Source: CAYNZP01 sp964401835
GTDB lineage: Bacteria > Planctomycetota > Phycisphaerae > SM23-33
Direction of reading: 5' to 3'
Assembly (NCBI GenBank): GCA_964401835.1
Contig: CAYNZP010000004.1
Coordinates: forward strand, 124,001-188,000
Length of the DNA: 64,000 nucleotides
Made by a program: the position numbers and the translations under genes. This document shows, piece after piece, positions 54,567 through 63,145 of the stretch. The notes under the pieces are model-generated. The model was not told where the DNA came from. It worked only from the letters and a program-made list of their open reading frames with translations, and ran no database searches. Numbering within the stretch: the first letter of the stretch is position 1; each line of letters opens with the position of its first letter.

Positions 54567-55592
54567 ATGCGAATAAGATGGCGTGGCCTAGAATTGCCAA
54601 GTCGCGTTACAAGTGATCAGGAAGTTTCGACTCCCACATACGGGCGTTTTGTGGTCGAACCTTTCGAAAGAGGTTTTGGTGTCACTGTCGGTAACGCTTT
54701 AAGGCGAATTTTGCTCAGTAGCCTCGAAGGCGCCGCTGTAACAAGCGTAAAAATCGCCGGGGCTGAGCATGAATTCAGCTCCATACCTGGCGTTATGGAA
54801 GATGTCACAGATATCATCCTCAATATTAAAAGCCTGATCGTAAAGTCGCATTCAGACGAACCAAAAACGATCAAGCTTCACAGCGAGGTCAAGGGTCCTG
54901 TTACAGCTGACATGATCGAAGCTGATCCTGCCATCGAGATTGTCAACAACGATCTCGTGATAGCTACACTTACAGATAACATCGCTTTCGACCTCGAAAT
55001 GGTCGTAAAGACAGGCAGAGGTTATGTTGCTGCCGAAGATGTTCTTGGGAGTGAAGAAGAGCAGGACATCGGCCGAATCAATCTGGATTCTTCTTTCTCG
55101 CCGGTTACACGAGTTCGTTACCGCACAGAGGATACTCGAGTCGGCCAGAAGACCAACTATGACCGTTTGGTCCTGGAAGTTTGGACGAACGGAACCATTA
55201 CGCCGGAAATGGCAATGGTTGAGGCAGCTAAGATTCTTCGTAAGCACCTCAATCCGTTTGTGCAGTATTTCGAGTTGGGCGAGCAATTGGTCGAAGCTGG
55301 CGTTCCCGAGGAAAAAGAAGACGTCGACGAAGAGCTGATGAAGAAGCTCTCGATGTCCGTTCACGAGCTGGAACTGTCGGTTCGTTCAAACAACTGCCTA
55401 GAAGTCGGCAAGATTGAAGTTGTAGGCCAGCTTGCTGGAATGACCGAGTCGGAATTGTTGAAGATTCGTAGCTTCGGTAAGACTTCGCTTCGCGAAGTTA
55501 AGCGTAAACTTCAGGATTTGGGCCTTTCTTTGGGTATGGCTTTGCCCGAATCATTCAGTGTAGAAACTGAGGCCGCCGGAGCGGAAGGTTAA
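54567..55592 (+). CDS. rpoA: RNA polymerase alpha subunit
   Basis: 341 residues. The N-terminal dimerisation domain (FVVEPFERGFGVTVGNALRRILLSSLEGAAVT) and the C-terminal domain (LSVRSNNCLEVGKIEVVGQLAGMTESELLKIRSFGKTSLREVKRKL) are both present. Embedded between rpsD and rplQ as in most bacteria. The start codon ATG is followed by a short non-conserved N-terminus (MRIRWRGLELPSRV). Confidence 0.98.
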   Translation: MRIRWRGLELPSRVTSDQEVSTPTYGRFVVEPFERGFGVTVGNALRRILLSSLEGAAVTSVKIAGAEHEFSSIPGVMEDVTDIILNIKSLIVKSHSDEPKTIKLHSEVKGPVTADMIEADPAIEIVNNDLVIATLTDNIAFDLEMVVKTGRGYVAAEDVLGSEEEQDIGRINLDSSFSPVTRVRYRTEDTRVGQKTNYDRLVLEVWTNGTITPEMAMVEAAKILRKHLNPFVQYFELGEQLVEAGVPEEKEDVDEELMKKLSMSVHELELSVRSNNCLEVGKIEVVGQLAGMTESELLKIRSFGKTSLREVKRKLQDLGLSLGMALPESFSVETEAAGAEG

Positions 55593-55627
55593 TTAGTTTC
55601 CTTTAGCAGATTAAAGAAGGTTTAACG

Positions 55628-56251
55628 ATGCGTCATCGTGTTGTTGGAAAAGAATTGTCGCGCAGTTCGAGCCATCGCAAGGCTCTTCGCAGGAACATGG
55701 CTGCTTCGCTGTTCCAGCACGGCGCTGTCCGTACGACCGAAGCAAAAGCCAAGGAGCTGCGTCGCTTTGTCGAAAAGCTTATCACCTTGGCCAAAAAGGG
55801 CACGCTTCATGCCCGCCGCATGATAATCGCGGAGTTAGGCAACAGGGACATGGTCGATCAGGAAGGCGGCTCCCTCGATAAGACTGTCGTGCAGAAGCTT
55901 TTTGATGAAATTGCACCGAAGTATGCCAGCAGGCCCGGCGGTTACACCAGAATAATCCGCCTGGCAGAACGTCGTATTGGCGATGCCGGCAAGCAGGTAC
56001 TTCTGCAACTGGTTGAAGAGGGCAGCTCAGCAGATGAGTCTTCGACCGCAACCACTTCACGTCGAAAAAAGAGAGCCGCCAAGCGACTCGAAGCTGCCAG
56101 CTCGGCTGAGGAAGAAGCAACGGCCCAAACCGAAGAAGAAGTGGTTGAAGAACAAGCCGAAGAGGCTGGCGAAGAAACCGCAGAAGTAACTACTGAAGAA
56201 GCTTCGGAAGAAAGTGCAGAAGAAGCTGCCGAGGAAGAAAAGTCAGAGTAG
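55628..56251 (+). CDS. rplQ: Ribosomal protein bL17 with acidic tail
   Basis: 207 residues against about 115-130 in most bacteria. The core (MRHRVVGKELSRSSSHRKAL, NMAASLFQHGAVRTTEAKAKELR, GGYTRIIRLAERRIGDAG) ends near residue 125. A Ser/Arg/Lys link (SRRKKRAAKRLEAA) leads to about 55 residues that are mostly Glu, Ala and Thr. The tail is in frame to a terminator. Acidic tails on bL17 occur in some lineages; the role is unknown. Confidence 0.97.
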   Translation: MRHRVVGKELSRSSSHRKALRRNMAASLFQHGAVRTTEAKAKELRRFVEKLITLAKKGTLHARRMIIAELGNRDMVDQEGGSLDKTVVQKLFDEIAPKYASRPGGYTRIIRLAERRIGDAGKQVLLQLVEEGSSADESSTATTSRRKKRAAKRLEAASSAEEEATAQTEEEVVEEQAEEAGEETAEVTTEEASEESAEEAAEEEKSE

Positions 56252-56284
56252 AGCAGCCTTTTAACGATATTTGAGTAAATTTAT

Positions 56285-56323
56285 TTAGCCGTCTCCTGAT
56301 TAGGGGGCGGCTAATTTTGTTTC
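56285..56323 (+). terminator. Terminator at the end of the ribosomal supercluster
   Basis: TTAGCCGTCTCC (56285-56296) pairs, with two wobble pairs, with GGGGGCGGCTAA (56303-56314); loop TGATTA; then TTTTGTTTC. Confidence 0.85.
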
Positions 56324-56393
56324 ACCTTCAACTCTCTTGCTGTATAAAATTACTCCGAAGATTATTTAGCGGCCTTGGATATAGGGGAACAAT

Positions 56394-56813
56394 ATGACTA
56401 AAGACCCAGATTGCATTTTCTGTAAGATAGCAGCCGGCGAAATACCAGCTATCAATGTGCTGGAGAACGATGACGTATTGGCTTTCATGGACATCGGCCC
56501 GCTAGCGAAGGGGCATGTCCTTTTGATACCTAAGGGTCACTACGAGACGTTGGATAAAATGCCCGCAGATCTGACTGGGCGTTGCCTGCAACACCTTCCC
56601 AGCCTTACCAAGGCGGTCCAGGCAGTAACCGGCTGTCAGGGTGTTAATATCCTTCAGAACAACGGAACAGTCGCCCATCAGGTCGTGATGCACGTCCATT
56701 TTCATATTATCCCACGCAATCCTGTTGATGAGTTTCATTTCAATTGGCCGGCCGGCAAATACGAAAAAGGACAGGCGGAGCAACTGGCCGAGCAGATAAA
56801 ACAAAACCTCTAA
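56394..56813 (+). CDS. HIT-family nucleotide-binding protein
   Basis: 139 residues. N-terminal CIFCKIAAGEIPA, middle DIGPLAKGHVLLIPKGHYETL and the histidine triad VMHVHFHIIPR. HIT proteins hydrolyse nucleoside phosphoramidates and related compounds; the exact substrate is unknown. It lies 80 bases after the ribosomal terminator and may be co-transcribed with the flavin reductase-like gene 19 bases downstream. Confidence 0.9.
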   Translation: MTKDPDCIFCKIAAGEIPAINVLENDDVLAFMDIGPLAKGHVLLIPKGHYETLDKMPADLTGRCLQHLPSLTKAVQAVTGCQGVNILQNNGTVAHQVVMHVHFHIIPRNPVDEFHFNWPAGKYEKGQAEQLAEQIKQNL

Positions 56814-56832
56814 GTTAAAGGGCTTTTATAAA

Positions 56833-57345
56833 ATGCAAAAACAAGTCGCTTATTCGAAGGCCATCCCGACTAAATATCCTGAGCAGGTAGTTGTAGCCAT
56901 CTCAAAAGCTGAAAGCGGCATTTGTAATCCTATAACTCTCGGCTGGACGATGATAGTATCGCACGAACCGCCAATGATGGCAATTGCAGTTGCCCACAAG
57001 CGGTATTCGCTTGAGGCCATCCGTCACGCCGGGGAATTTGTCATAGCTTTTCCTTCAGAGCATCAGGAGGAGGAAGTCATGCTTTTCGGCACAAAATCCG
57101 GCAGGGATTTAGACAAACTCTCCACAGCCCAGACAAAAACGCAGCCGGCAAGTGGGATTGGTTGTGTCCTGATGACCGAGGCTGTAGCCAATTTCGAATG
57201 CAAACTCGTCAATGAATTGATAACTGGCGACCATGTTGTTTTGGTTGGAGAGATTGTCGCTTCTCATGTGAACGAACAAGACTTGAACCGGATTTATACC
57301 GTCGGAGCCGGTTACAAGATGGGCGGCCTGGGACGATGCCAATAA
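56833..57345 (+). CDS. Flavin reductase-like (FMN-binding) protein
   Basis: 170 residues of the flavin-reductase-like fold: CNPITLGWTMIVSHEPPMMAIAV (the strand pair around FMN), the helix YSLEAIRHAGEFVIAFPS and the ITGDHVVLVGEIVAS strand. It probably uses or carries FMN. No fused oxygenase or rubredoxin is present, so the electron partner is unknown. Confidence 0.82.
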   Translation: MQKQVAYSKAIPTKYPEQVVVAISKAESGICNPITLGWTMIVSHEPPMMAIAVAHKRYSLEAIRHAGEFVIAFPSEHQEEEVMLFGTKSGRDLDKLSTAQTKTQPASGIGCVLMTEAVANFECKLVNELITGDHVVLVGEIVASHVNEQDLNRIYTVGAGYKMGGLGRCQ

Positions 57346-57463
57346 TTCCACCAAAAAAGATGGAGGAAGCCTTCTTGACCCGCAAAGGGCATGGGTAGTA
57401 CAATCTTTCAACTTTTTACGCAATAAACTGCCATTAAATAACTTAAAGATAGTAGGCTAAGAT

Positions 57464-58993
57464 ATGGATTTGACTGAACTTTTAAAAACACTCTTCATGT
57501 GTGTTTATACATTTGGCCTGATAATGGTCTCGATATACGGCTTGCACCGTTACGTCATTGTGTTTTTGTACTACCGCCATAAGAACAAGCATCATACCCC
57601 GGCTGGTGAGTTCGAAGACTTGCCCCATGTTACCGTCCAGTTGCCGATGTTCAACGAGCGACTGGTGGCCAGACGGATAATCGAAAAGACGTGCGAGATC
57701 GATTATCCACGCGATAAGATGCAGATTCAGGTACTCGACGACAGCACCGACGATACGCAGGAAATAGCCCTTGCAGCCGTCGAAGACATGCGTCGTGCCG
57801 GCTTTGATATCGAATACATTCACCGCGATGACCGCACGGGCTTCAAGGCGGGCGCCCTCAAAAATGGCCTGAAGACGGCCAAGGGGGAATTTATAACGAT
57901 ATTCGATGCGGACTTTATTCCGGCTGTGGATGTACTCAAAAACTCGATACATTTCTTTACCGATCCGAAGGTTTGTGTCGTTCAGACAAGATGGGAGCAT
58001 ATCAACCACAACGACAGCATGCTTACGCGTTCGCAGGCGATATTCCTGGACGGTCATTTTGCCATTGAGCACGTCGCACGCAACCGCAGCGAAAGGTTTA
58101 TGAGTTTCAACGGAACGGGCGGAACCTGGCGCAGGGCTGCTATCGATGACGCGGGCGGCTGGCATCACGACACGCTGACAGAAGATTTGGATCTTTCGTA
58201 CCGTGCCCAGATGAAAGGCTGGAAGTTTATCTTCCTGCCCAACCTGATTGCACCTGCAGAACTACCACCCGAGATGAACGCATTCAAGGCCCAGCAGTTC
58301 CGCTGGACCAAAGGCGGCGCCCAGTGTGCCTTGAAACTACTGCCGAAGGTCTTTTTGTCCAAGATCCCTCTCAAGGCCAAAGTTGAAGGCTTTTTCCACC
58401 TGACCAGCTTTACGCTTCATCTATACATGATTGTGCTTGTTGGCCTGATGTACCCGGCAATGTATCTTCGGACTACTCCGATGACTGGCTGGTGGCGAAA
58501 CCTATTCGATATGAGCGTTTTTACTTTAGCTACGCTTTCGGCGAGTGTTTTCTACATAGCCAGCCAGGTCGAGTTGCTCAGGGACTGGCGAAAAGCGTTT
58601 AAGTTTATGCCGATGTTAATGGCTCTCGGTGTCGGCTTGTGTGTTTCGAATACAAAAGGCGTTTTGGAAGCCCTGTTTGGCAAGGAGAGCGAGTTTGTCC
58701 GTACTCCCAAGTATGGAAGCGGCTCTACTTCGCAACTGGCGCATAAGGCTCCAGAGACGACAAAGAAAAAGAAAATAAATCTGCTTCCTTACTTTGAATT
58801 GGCATTCGGTATTTACATGGGTGTTTGTGCGTATTTCAGTGCATTCGACTTGCGTTCAGCAATAACGACACCATTTCTTCTTATCTTCACGTTTGGCTTT
58901 TTCTATGTTTCGATGACGAGTTTCTATGCCCAATATGCAGCCAGGAAGGCAAACGCTGAAATTGCTACCGAGGCAGTGAAGGTAAAAGCGTAA
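57464..58993 (+). CDS. Membrane glycosyltransferase GT2, beta-glycan synthase-like
   Basis: 509 residues. An N-terminal membrane span (about 12-34) leads to a cytoplasmic GT2 domain: LDDSTDD (91-97), DAD (148-150), GTGGTWRR, TEDLDLSYR, and the QQFRWTKG (Q-x-x-R-W) motif of processive synthases. At least four further spans follow from about residue 320. The order matches cellulose/glucomannan synthase (CslA-like) enzymes that polymerise and export beta-linked sugars. No PilZ domain or BcsB-type partner is present in the window. A plain family 2 transferase is the alternative. Confidence 0.85.
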   Translation: MDLTELLKTLFMCVYTFGLIMVSIYGLHRYVIVFLYYRHKNKHHTPAGEFEDLPHVTVQLPMFNERLVARRIIEKTCEIDYPRDKMQIQVLDDSTDDTQEIALAAVEDMRRAGFDIEYIHRDDRTGFKAGALKNGLKTAKGEFITIFDADFIPAVDVLKNSIHFFTDPKVCVVQTRWEHINHNDSMLTRSQAIFLDGHFAIEHVARNRSERFMSFNGTGGTWRRAAIDDAGGWHHDTLTEDLDLSYRAQMKGWKFIFLPNLIAPAELPPEMNAFKAQQFRWTKGGAQCALKLLPKVFLSKIPLKAKVEGFFHLTSFTLHLYMIVLVGLMYPAMYLRTTPMTGWWRNLFDMSVFTLATLSASVFYIASQVELLRDWRKAFKFMPMLMALGVGLCVSNTKGVLEALFGKESEFVRTPKYGSGSTSQLAHKAPETTKKKKINLLPYFELAFGIYMGVCAYFSAFDLRSAITTPFLLIFTFGFFYVSMTSFYAQYAARKANAEIATEAVKVKA

Positions 58994-59025
58994 GAGTTTT
59001 TTAAGCAAATTCATATAATCAAAAA

Positions 59026-59066
59026 CGGCATTCCGGCCGAATCAGACCGGGATGCCGCTTCTTTTG
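59026..59066 (+). terminator. Intrinsic terminator after the glycosyltransferase
   Basis: CGGCATTCCGG (59026-59036) pairs with CCGGGATGCCG (59047-59057), one wobble pair, then CTTCTTTT. Confidence 0.85.
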
Positions 59067-59084
59067 AAATTCAATGCTGAATAA

Positions 59085-59166
59085 TACGAGGGGCGAGACT
59101 CGAACTCGCACCCCTTTCGGGACTAGGACCTAAACCTAGCGCGTCTGCCAATTCCGCCACCCTCGT
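59085..59166 (-). tRNA. tRNA-Leu (anticodon TAG)
   Basis: On the minus strand the acceptor ACGAGGG pairs with CCCTCGT; anticodon stem CTAGG/CCTAG with loop TTTAGGT (anticodon TAG); the long variable arm TCCCGAAAGGGG marks a class II tRNA; T arm GCGAG-TTCGAGT-CTCGC. It reads CUN leucine codons. Opposite in direction to both neighbouring genes. Confidence 0.94.
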
Positions 59167-59239
59167 AGCATTTCACCACACATTTGCTTTGAGCTTTATA
59201 GGAAAAAACAACCTCAGATTCCAGCTTTTTAAGTCCGGC

Positions 59240-59254
59240 AAGTTATTATAACTT
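59240..59254. promoter_or_regulatory. Near-perfect 15-base palindrome upstream of the vWA operon
   Basis: AAGTTATTATAACTT is symmetric except for its centre base, and sits about 100 bases before the vWA gene. It could be a repressor site. Nothing else confirms it. Confidence 0.25.
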
Positions 59255-59358
59255 CTATAGTCAGGGGCTGTTGGAAATTTGGTTGTTGGGGCCTGTAGAA
59301 ACCATTAATATTGGCTTTTCAGTGTTATCCCTGAGCCGCCTGTTTCGAGTTGGTGAAT

Positions 59359-60387
59359 ATGTCGAACGATTTGAGTTGTGAAAATTGCGGCAAAACTTTT
59401 AGCCTCGAACCAAACGAGGGCCAGACGCCTGCATGCCCATTTTGTCAAGCAAAGCTGACTGTTCAGCCTGAAACAGCATCTGTCAAAACAAGGAAAAAAC
59501 TCACTTTCCTGAGCCATGTAGGAATGCCATTTATTATCAGCCTCGCTCTTCATGTTTGCCTGGCTTTGATAATGATGTTTATTGCCATGGTCGTTATTAG
59601 TAATACCGCCCCTGAAGACCTGATAATCCCCGATGCTGTATTGGCCGATGAACCAGGCGGCAAGATGACGCTCTCGCAGCACGATCCTCTAAGAAAGGCG
59701 AGCTATTCCCCAACTCAAAAGAGGACTTATAAAAAAGATGTCTCCACCATCGAGAAGGAAGATACAGGCAAGAAGGCCCAGCTCATCGGCCTCGACAGTG
59801 CCGCAGCAAGTGGAAGTGTCAATTTCGGGTTTGCTGCCGAGACAGGCGATGCTCCCTCGGCCAAGCTTTTTGGCCTTGGCGGAAATGCTTATCATGTCGT
59901 TTATGTGATAGACCGATCGGGTTCTATGACTACTACATTTAATCTTGTCAGGCAGGAGCTTTTGATTTCCATAAGCAAGCTCAAGCCGGTCCAGGACTTT
60001 CATGTGATACTTTTCTCCACTGGCGAGCCTTTGGAGAATTCACCTCTAAAGCTGGTCTCGGCTACCAAAAGGAACAAGGCCGGTGTTGCAGAATTCCTTA
60101 CAGATATTCGTGGAGCAGGGGGCACTGATCCGGTTCCAGCTCTCAAGAGGGCGTTTGAAGTTCTTGCTCGCGCCGGTACCAAGCCGGGGAAATTAATCTA
60201 TCTTCTGACCGATGGCGAATTTCCAGATAACAATATGGTTATTGAAACTGTTCGGTCACTGAACCCAAAAGGCGACGTGCATATAAATACGTTTTTATAT
60301 GGACACAGGCCCGCCAATGCAGTGGCGGTAATGAAACAGATAGCCGCCGAAAATGGCGGCCGATATAAATATGTGTCTGGTGAATAG
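59359..60387 (+). CDS. Zinc-ribbon, membrane-anchored von Willebrand A protein
   Basis: 342 residues. A cytoplasmic zinc ribbon (Cys7, Cys10, Cys26, Cys29: SCENCGKTF, ACPFCQAKL), one membrane span (about 55-82, FIISLALHVCLALIMMFIAMVV), then a vWA domain with a complete metal-binding (MIDAS) site: DRSGS (Asp185), GGTDP and LTDGEF. It has the design of a periplasmic or cytoplasmic-side adhesive sensor in planctomycete 'vWA + ExbBD' clusters. ATG 59359 (GGTG upstream) is preferred; a TTG at 59350 adds three residues. First gene of a five- or six-gene operon. Confidence 0.82.
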   Translation: MSNDLSCENCGKTFSLEPNEGQTPACPFCQAKLTVQPETASVKTRKKLTFLSHVGMPFIISLALHVCLALIMMFIAMVVISNTAPEDLIIPDAVLADEPGGKMTLSQHDPLRKASYSPTQKRTYKKDVSTIEKEDTGKKAQLIGLDSAAASGSVNFGFAAETGDAPSAKLFGLGGNAYHVVYVIDRSGSMTTTFNLVRQELLISISKLKPVQDFHVILFSTGEPLENSPLKLVSATKRNKAGVAEFLTDIRGAGGTDPVPALKRAFEVLARAGTKPGKLIYLLTDGEFPDNNMVIETVRSLNPKGDVHINTFLYGHRPANAVAVMKQIAAENGGRYKYVSGE

Positions 60388-60400
60388 CGGATAGGAATTT

Positions 60401-61477
60401 ATGCGAAAAGTTATCGCGACAATTGCTGTTTTGGTATTACTCTGCTCCCCATCGCTTGGTGACGAAGTCAAGGTGCGTGATCGCCATGTCTATAAAGAGG
60501 TGAGGATTTTCCGTGTCAAGGATTGTGAGGTTACTTTCCTCTTTTCAACGAAACAGACAATAACAAAGCCATTATCCGAGCTTGAATATGTAAGAATTGA
60601 CGGTCAGAGCTGGTTCAATAAGGCAGAGAAGCTACTGCTCAAGGGTGAGTTCTCGGAGGCGCTTAAAGCCTACGACTTGGCAGAGGAAACAGCGCCCCGC
60701 AAATGGATGAAGGAGTTGATCCGTTTGCGTCGTCTCCAGGTAATGGACCAATGCGGAATGATAGAGCAAGCTGTTTTGCTCTGGCTTGAAATTGTCAAGG
60801 AGAATGGCGCGTCGAAAAATTCACTCACGCTGCGGCCCTCCAAACTTGGTCCGAAAGGGTCGAACCAGAACTCCAAAGTAATAGCAATTCTTGAGGTGGA
60901 ATTTAAAAAGTCCGGCAGCACTGCCTTGAAGACAGCTATCGAAACGTTGCTTCTCGATCTTTACAAGGTCGAAGGTATACACAAAAAAGCCAGCGACCTT
61001 GCTAAGGATATTGCCACCAGGCCTGTAGAAGCCGATTTGCCCGACGCTGCCGAGCAGGGCGAGCTTGCCGCAAAACTTAAAGCTGCCGAAGTGATGGTTC
61101 AAGAAGCAGAAATAGCCTCGGCTGCCAAGGCCCTGGAGATGATCGAGTCGAACCTGCCGAAGTTCAGCTATTCAGACCATTCGGCAGCTTATCTGTTGAG
61201 AGGTAAGGCGAGGACGGTTCTTGCCGAAAAATCGAAAGATGAAAAACTTTCCCGTCGGCACCTCCTTGATGCGGGCTTGGACTTCATGCGCGTCGTTACA
61301 TATTTTCCCGGCTCAGTCGAGGCGCCTGAGGCGCTTTTCGAGGCGGGCAGAGTTAATTTGGCACTGAAAAACTTTTCCGCCGCAAGAGTAGCTTTTGCGA
61401 CGGTTGTCAGCCGTTATGGTAAATCCAGCTGGGCTACGAAGGCGAGCTCGGTTATTGGTGAATTAAAGAATAAATAA
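60401..61477 (+). CDS. Exported TPR-like repeat protein
   Basis: 358 residues with a signal peptide (RKVIATIAVLVLLCSPSLGD). The body has several helix pairs of TPR type (WFNKAEKLLLKGEFSEALKAYDLAEE, and near the end FEAGRVNLALKNFSAARVAF). It should be a periplasmic scaffolding or partner-binding protein. AGGAA lies seven bases before the ATG; the gap from the vWA gene is 13 bases, so the genes are co-transcribed. Confidence 0.75.
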   Translation: MRKVIATIAVLVLLCSPSLGDEVKVRDRHVYKEVRIFRVKDCEVTFLFSTKQTITKPLSELEYVRIDGQSWFNKAEKLLLKGEFSEALKAYDLAEETAPRKWMKELIRLRRLQVMDQCGMIEQAVLLWLEIVKENGASKNSLTLRPSKLGPKGSNQNSKVIAILEVEFKKSGSTALKTAIETLLLDLYKVEGIHKKASDLAKDIATRPVEADLPDAAEQGELAAKLKAAEVMVQEAEIASAAKALEMIESNLPKFSYSDHSAAYLLRGKARTVLAEKSKDEKLSRRHLLDAGLDFMRVVTYFPGSVEAPEALFEAGRVNLALKNFSAARVAFATVVSRYGKSSWATKASSVIGELKNK

Positions 61478-61494
61478 TTTAAGGAGCTGTAAGG

Positions 61495-62151
61495 ATGAAT
61501 TATTTTGATGTTCTTTTCGTAAAAGGCGGCGCCATAGGTTGGCTGCTGTGGGGCCTGAGCCTTGTCACTGTCGCTATCATCGTGGAATATTTTATCGCTA
61601 TTCGGCGGTCGAATTTATTCCCCGCCCCGGCCTACGAGCAGATCAAAGGCTTCTTCGCCAACAAGCAGTACCGCGAGGCCATCGAGCATGCCTCCCGTGA
61701 TGAGAGCTTTTTCGGCTTTGTCTTTCACGCATCCATGATAGAGGCTCCGCACGGCTATCTTGCGATGGAGCGTGCCCTGGAAGAGGCAGCCGAGCAGCGA
61801 ACCATCAAACTGCTGCGGCATGTCGAATGGCTGAACCTTATCGGCAATATAAGCCCGATGATGGGTTTGCTGGGCACCGTCTGGGGAATGATTAATGCCT
61901 TTTTCAAGATAGTCGAAGCCAGGGGAATACCCGACCCGAGCGAATTGGCCGGCAGTATCGGAATCGCTCTGGTTACGACATTATTGGGTTTGGGTATCGC
62001 CATACCAGCCCTGGCTATCTATGCAATAATGAGAAATCGCATCGACGCGATTTCCAACGATGTCATGTTGGCCTGCCAGGAGCTTATCTCCAGCCTGAGA
62101 CCCAAAAAAGCACCCGCGCAGGAGCAGTCGGAAACCAACACGGAAAAATAA
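61495..62151 (+). CDS. ExbB/TolQ/MotA-type proton channel protein
   Basis: 218 residues with three membrane spans (about 16-33, 117-138 and 158-180). The conserved pore stretch is GLLGTVWGMINAFFKIVEARG and GIGIALVTTLLGLGIAIPALAIY. Together with the two ExbD-like proteins that follow it forms a proton-driven energiser of an envelope partner. A strong AGGAG and AAGG precede the ATG. The stop overlaps the next start. Confidence 0.9.
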   Translation: MNYFDVLFVKGGAIGWLLWGLSLVTVAIIVEYFIAIRRSNLFPAPAYEQIKGFFANKQYREAIEHASRDESFFGFVFHASMIEAPHGYLAMERALEEAAEQRTIKLLRHVEWLNLIGNISPMMGLLGTVWGMINAFFKIVEARGIPDPSELAGSIGIALVTTLLGLGIAIPALAIYAIMRNRIDAISNDVMLACQELISSLRPKKAPAQEQSETNTEK

Positions 62152-62642
62152 TGGCCAGAGGTTTGATATATAAGCGATGTGGCGGGGCAGTGTCATTCAA
62201 TATGACACCAATGATCGACTGCACCTTTCAGTTGATACTGTTTTTCATCCTGGCCGGTCAAATGGCTTCAGAGTCTATCGCCACGTTGCAGTTGCACCGC
62301 CCCTTGGAAAGTCAGGCTATTTCACAGGAGGAGATGCAGACACCTAATAAGGTTATCGTGAACGTTCTTTCTGCAGAGGACGCTCAAGGCGTGGATTCGC
62401 CCCTAGCCTTGATGGCCAGCAACTATGAGATAGACGGCCAGTCAATTCATCTCGGCAACACCGCCAGGCTTGCTGAGGTACTTGCAGAGAGAAAAGCTCG
62501 AAGCGTTGCGGAAGATTTCTTCGTGGAGATTCGCGCTGACAGCAGGGTCAGTTACGCTTATGTCGCGCCGGTTATGGCTGCTGCTGCTGCGGCTGGCATT
62601 GAGAAAATGAATTTGACGGCGTTGCTTGATGCAGGTGAATAG
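62151..62642 (+). CDS. ExbD/TolR-like protein 1
   Basis: 163 residues. N-terminal span with the ExbD signature NMTPMIDCTFQLILFFIL, where the Asp is the proton-carrying residue; the rest is periplasmic. Overlaps the channel gene by one base. Slightly longer periplasmic part than ExbD. Confidence 0.87.
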   Translation: MARGLIYKRCGGAVSFNMTPMIDCTFQLILFFILAGQMASESIATLQLHRPLESQAISQEEMQTPNKVIVNVLSAEDAQGVDSPLALMASNYEIDGQSIHLGNTARLAEVLAERKARSVAEDFFVEIRADSRVSYAYVAPVMAAAAAAGIEKMNLTALLDAGE

Positions 62643-62646
62643 ACGG

Positions 62647-63132
62647 ATGGCTGATTTACAAACAATCGAGACTGCAAAGCGTTATAAATCGCAGCGCAAA
62701 AAGCGTGGCAAGAGCAAGCCGAGAATCCAGCCGCCATTGACGCCGATGATAGACGTGACATTTCAGCTGCTGCTGTTCTTCCTGCTAACGATGGAATTTC
62801 GCCAGGCGGAGGGAACTATTCCGGGCACGCTGCCGCAAAAGACGCCAGCAGTGGCTGCGGATGTAATGCCGCTCAAGCCGATCCGCATAACCATCCGGCC
62901 GAGTGGTGTGAGCAGTAAAGGCGCAAGTTATGAAATGAGCGGGCATAGCCTGGGCATAAATAATCCGCAGGAACTTTACGAGTATTTGGTGGCGCAGAAA
63001 AAACGCTTTGGGGATGAGCTGCCGATAATTATCCATCCGCAGCCAAATGTTGCCTGGGAGTATGCGGTTGAGGCCTTCAATCAGGCTGTGCGCGCAAGGT
63101 TCAAAAATATCGGCTTTACTTCCGGTGGATAG
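62647..63132 (+). CDS. ExbD/TolR-like protein 2
   Basis: 161 residues, a second ExbD homologue: LTPMIDVTFQLLLFFLLTMEF contains the membrane Asp. A basic N-terminus (KRYKSQRKKRGKSKPR) precedes the span. The ATG at 62647 is chosen; TTG 62626 in the previous gene is less likely. Two different ExbDs next to one ExbB suggest a hetero-oligomer. Confidence 0.87.
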   Translation: MADLQTIETAKRYKSQRKKRGKSKPRIQPPLTPMIDVTFQLLLFFLLTMEFRQAEGTIPGTLPQKTPAVAADVMPLKPIRITIRPSGVSSKGASYEMSGHSLGINNPQELYEYLVAQKKRFGDELPIIIHPQPNVAWEYAVEAFNQAVRARFKNIGFTSGG

Positions 63133-63145
63133 ATAAGAGAAATAG

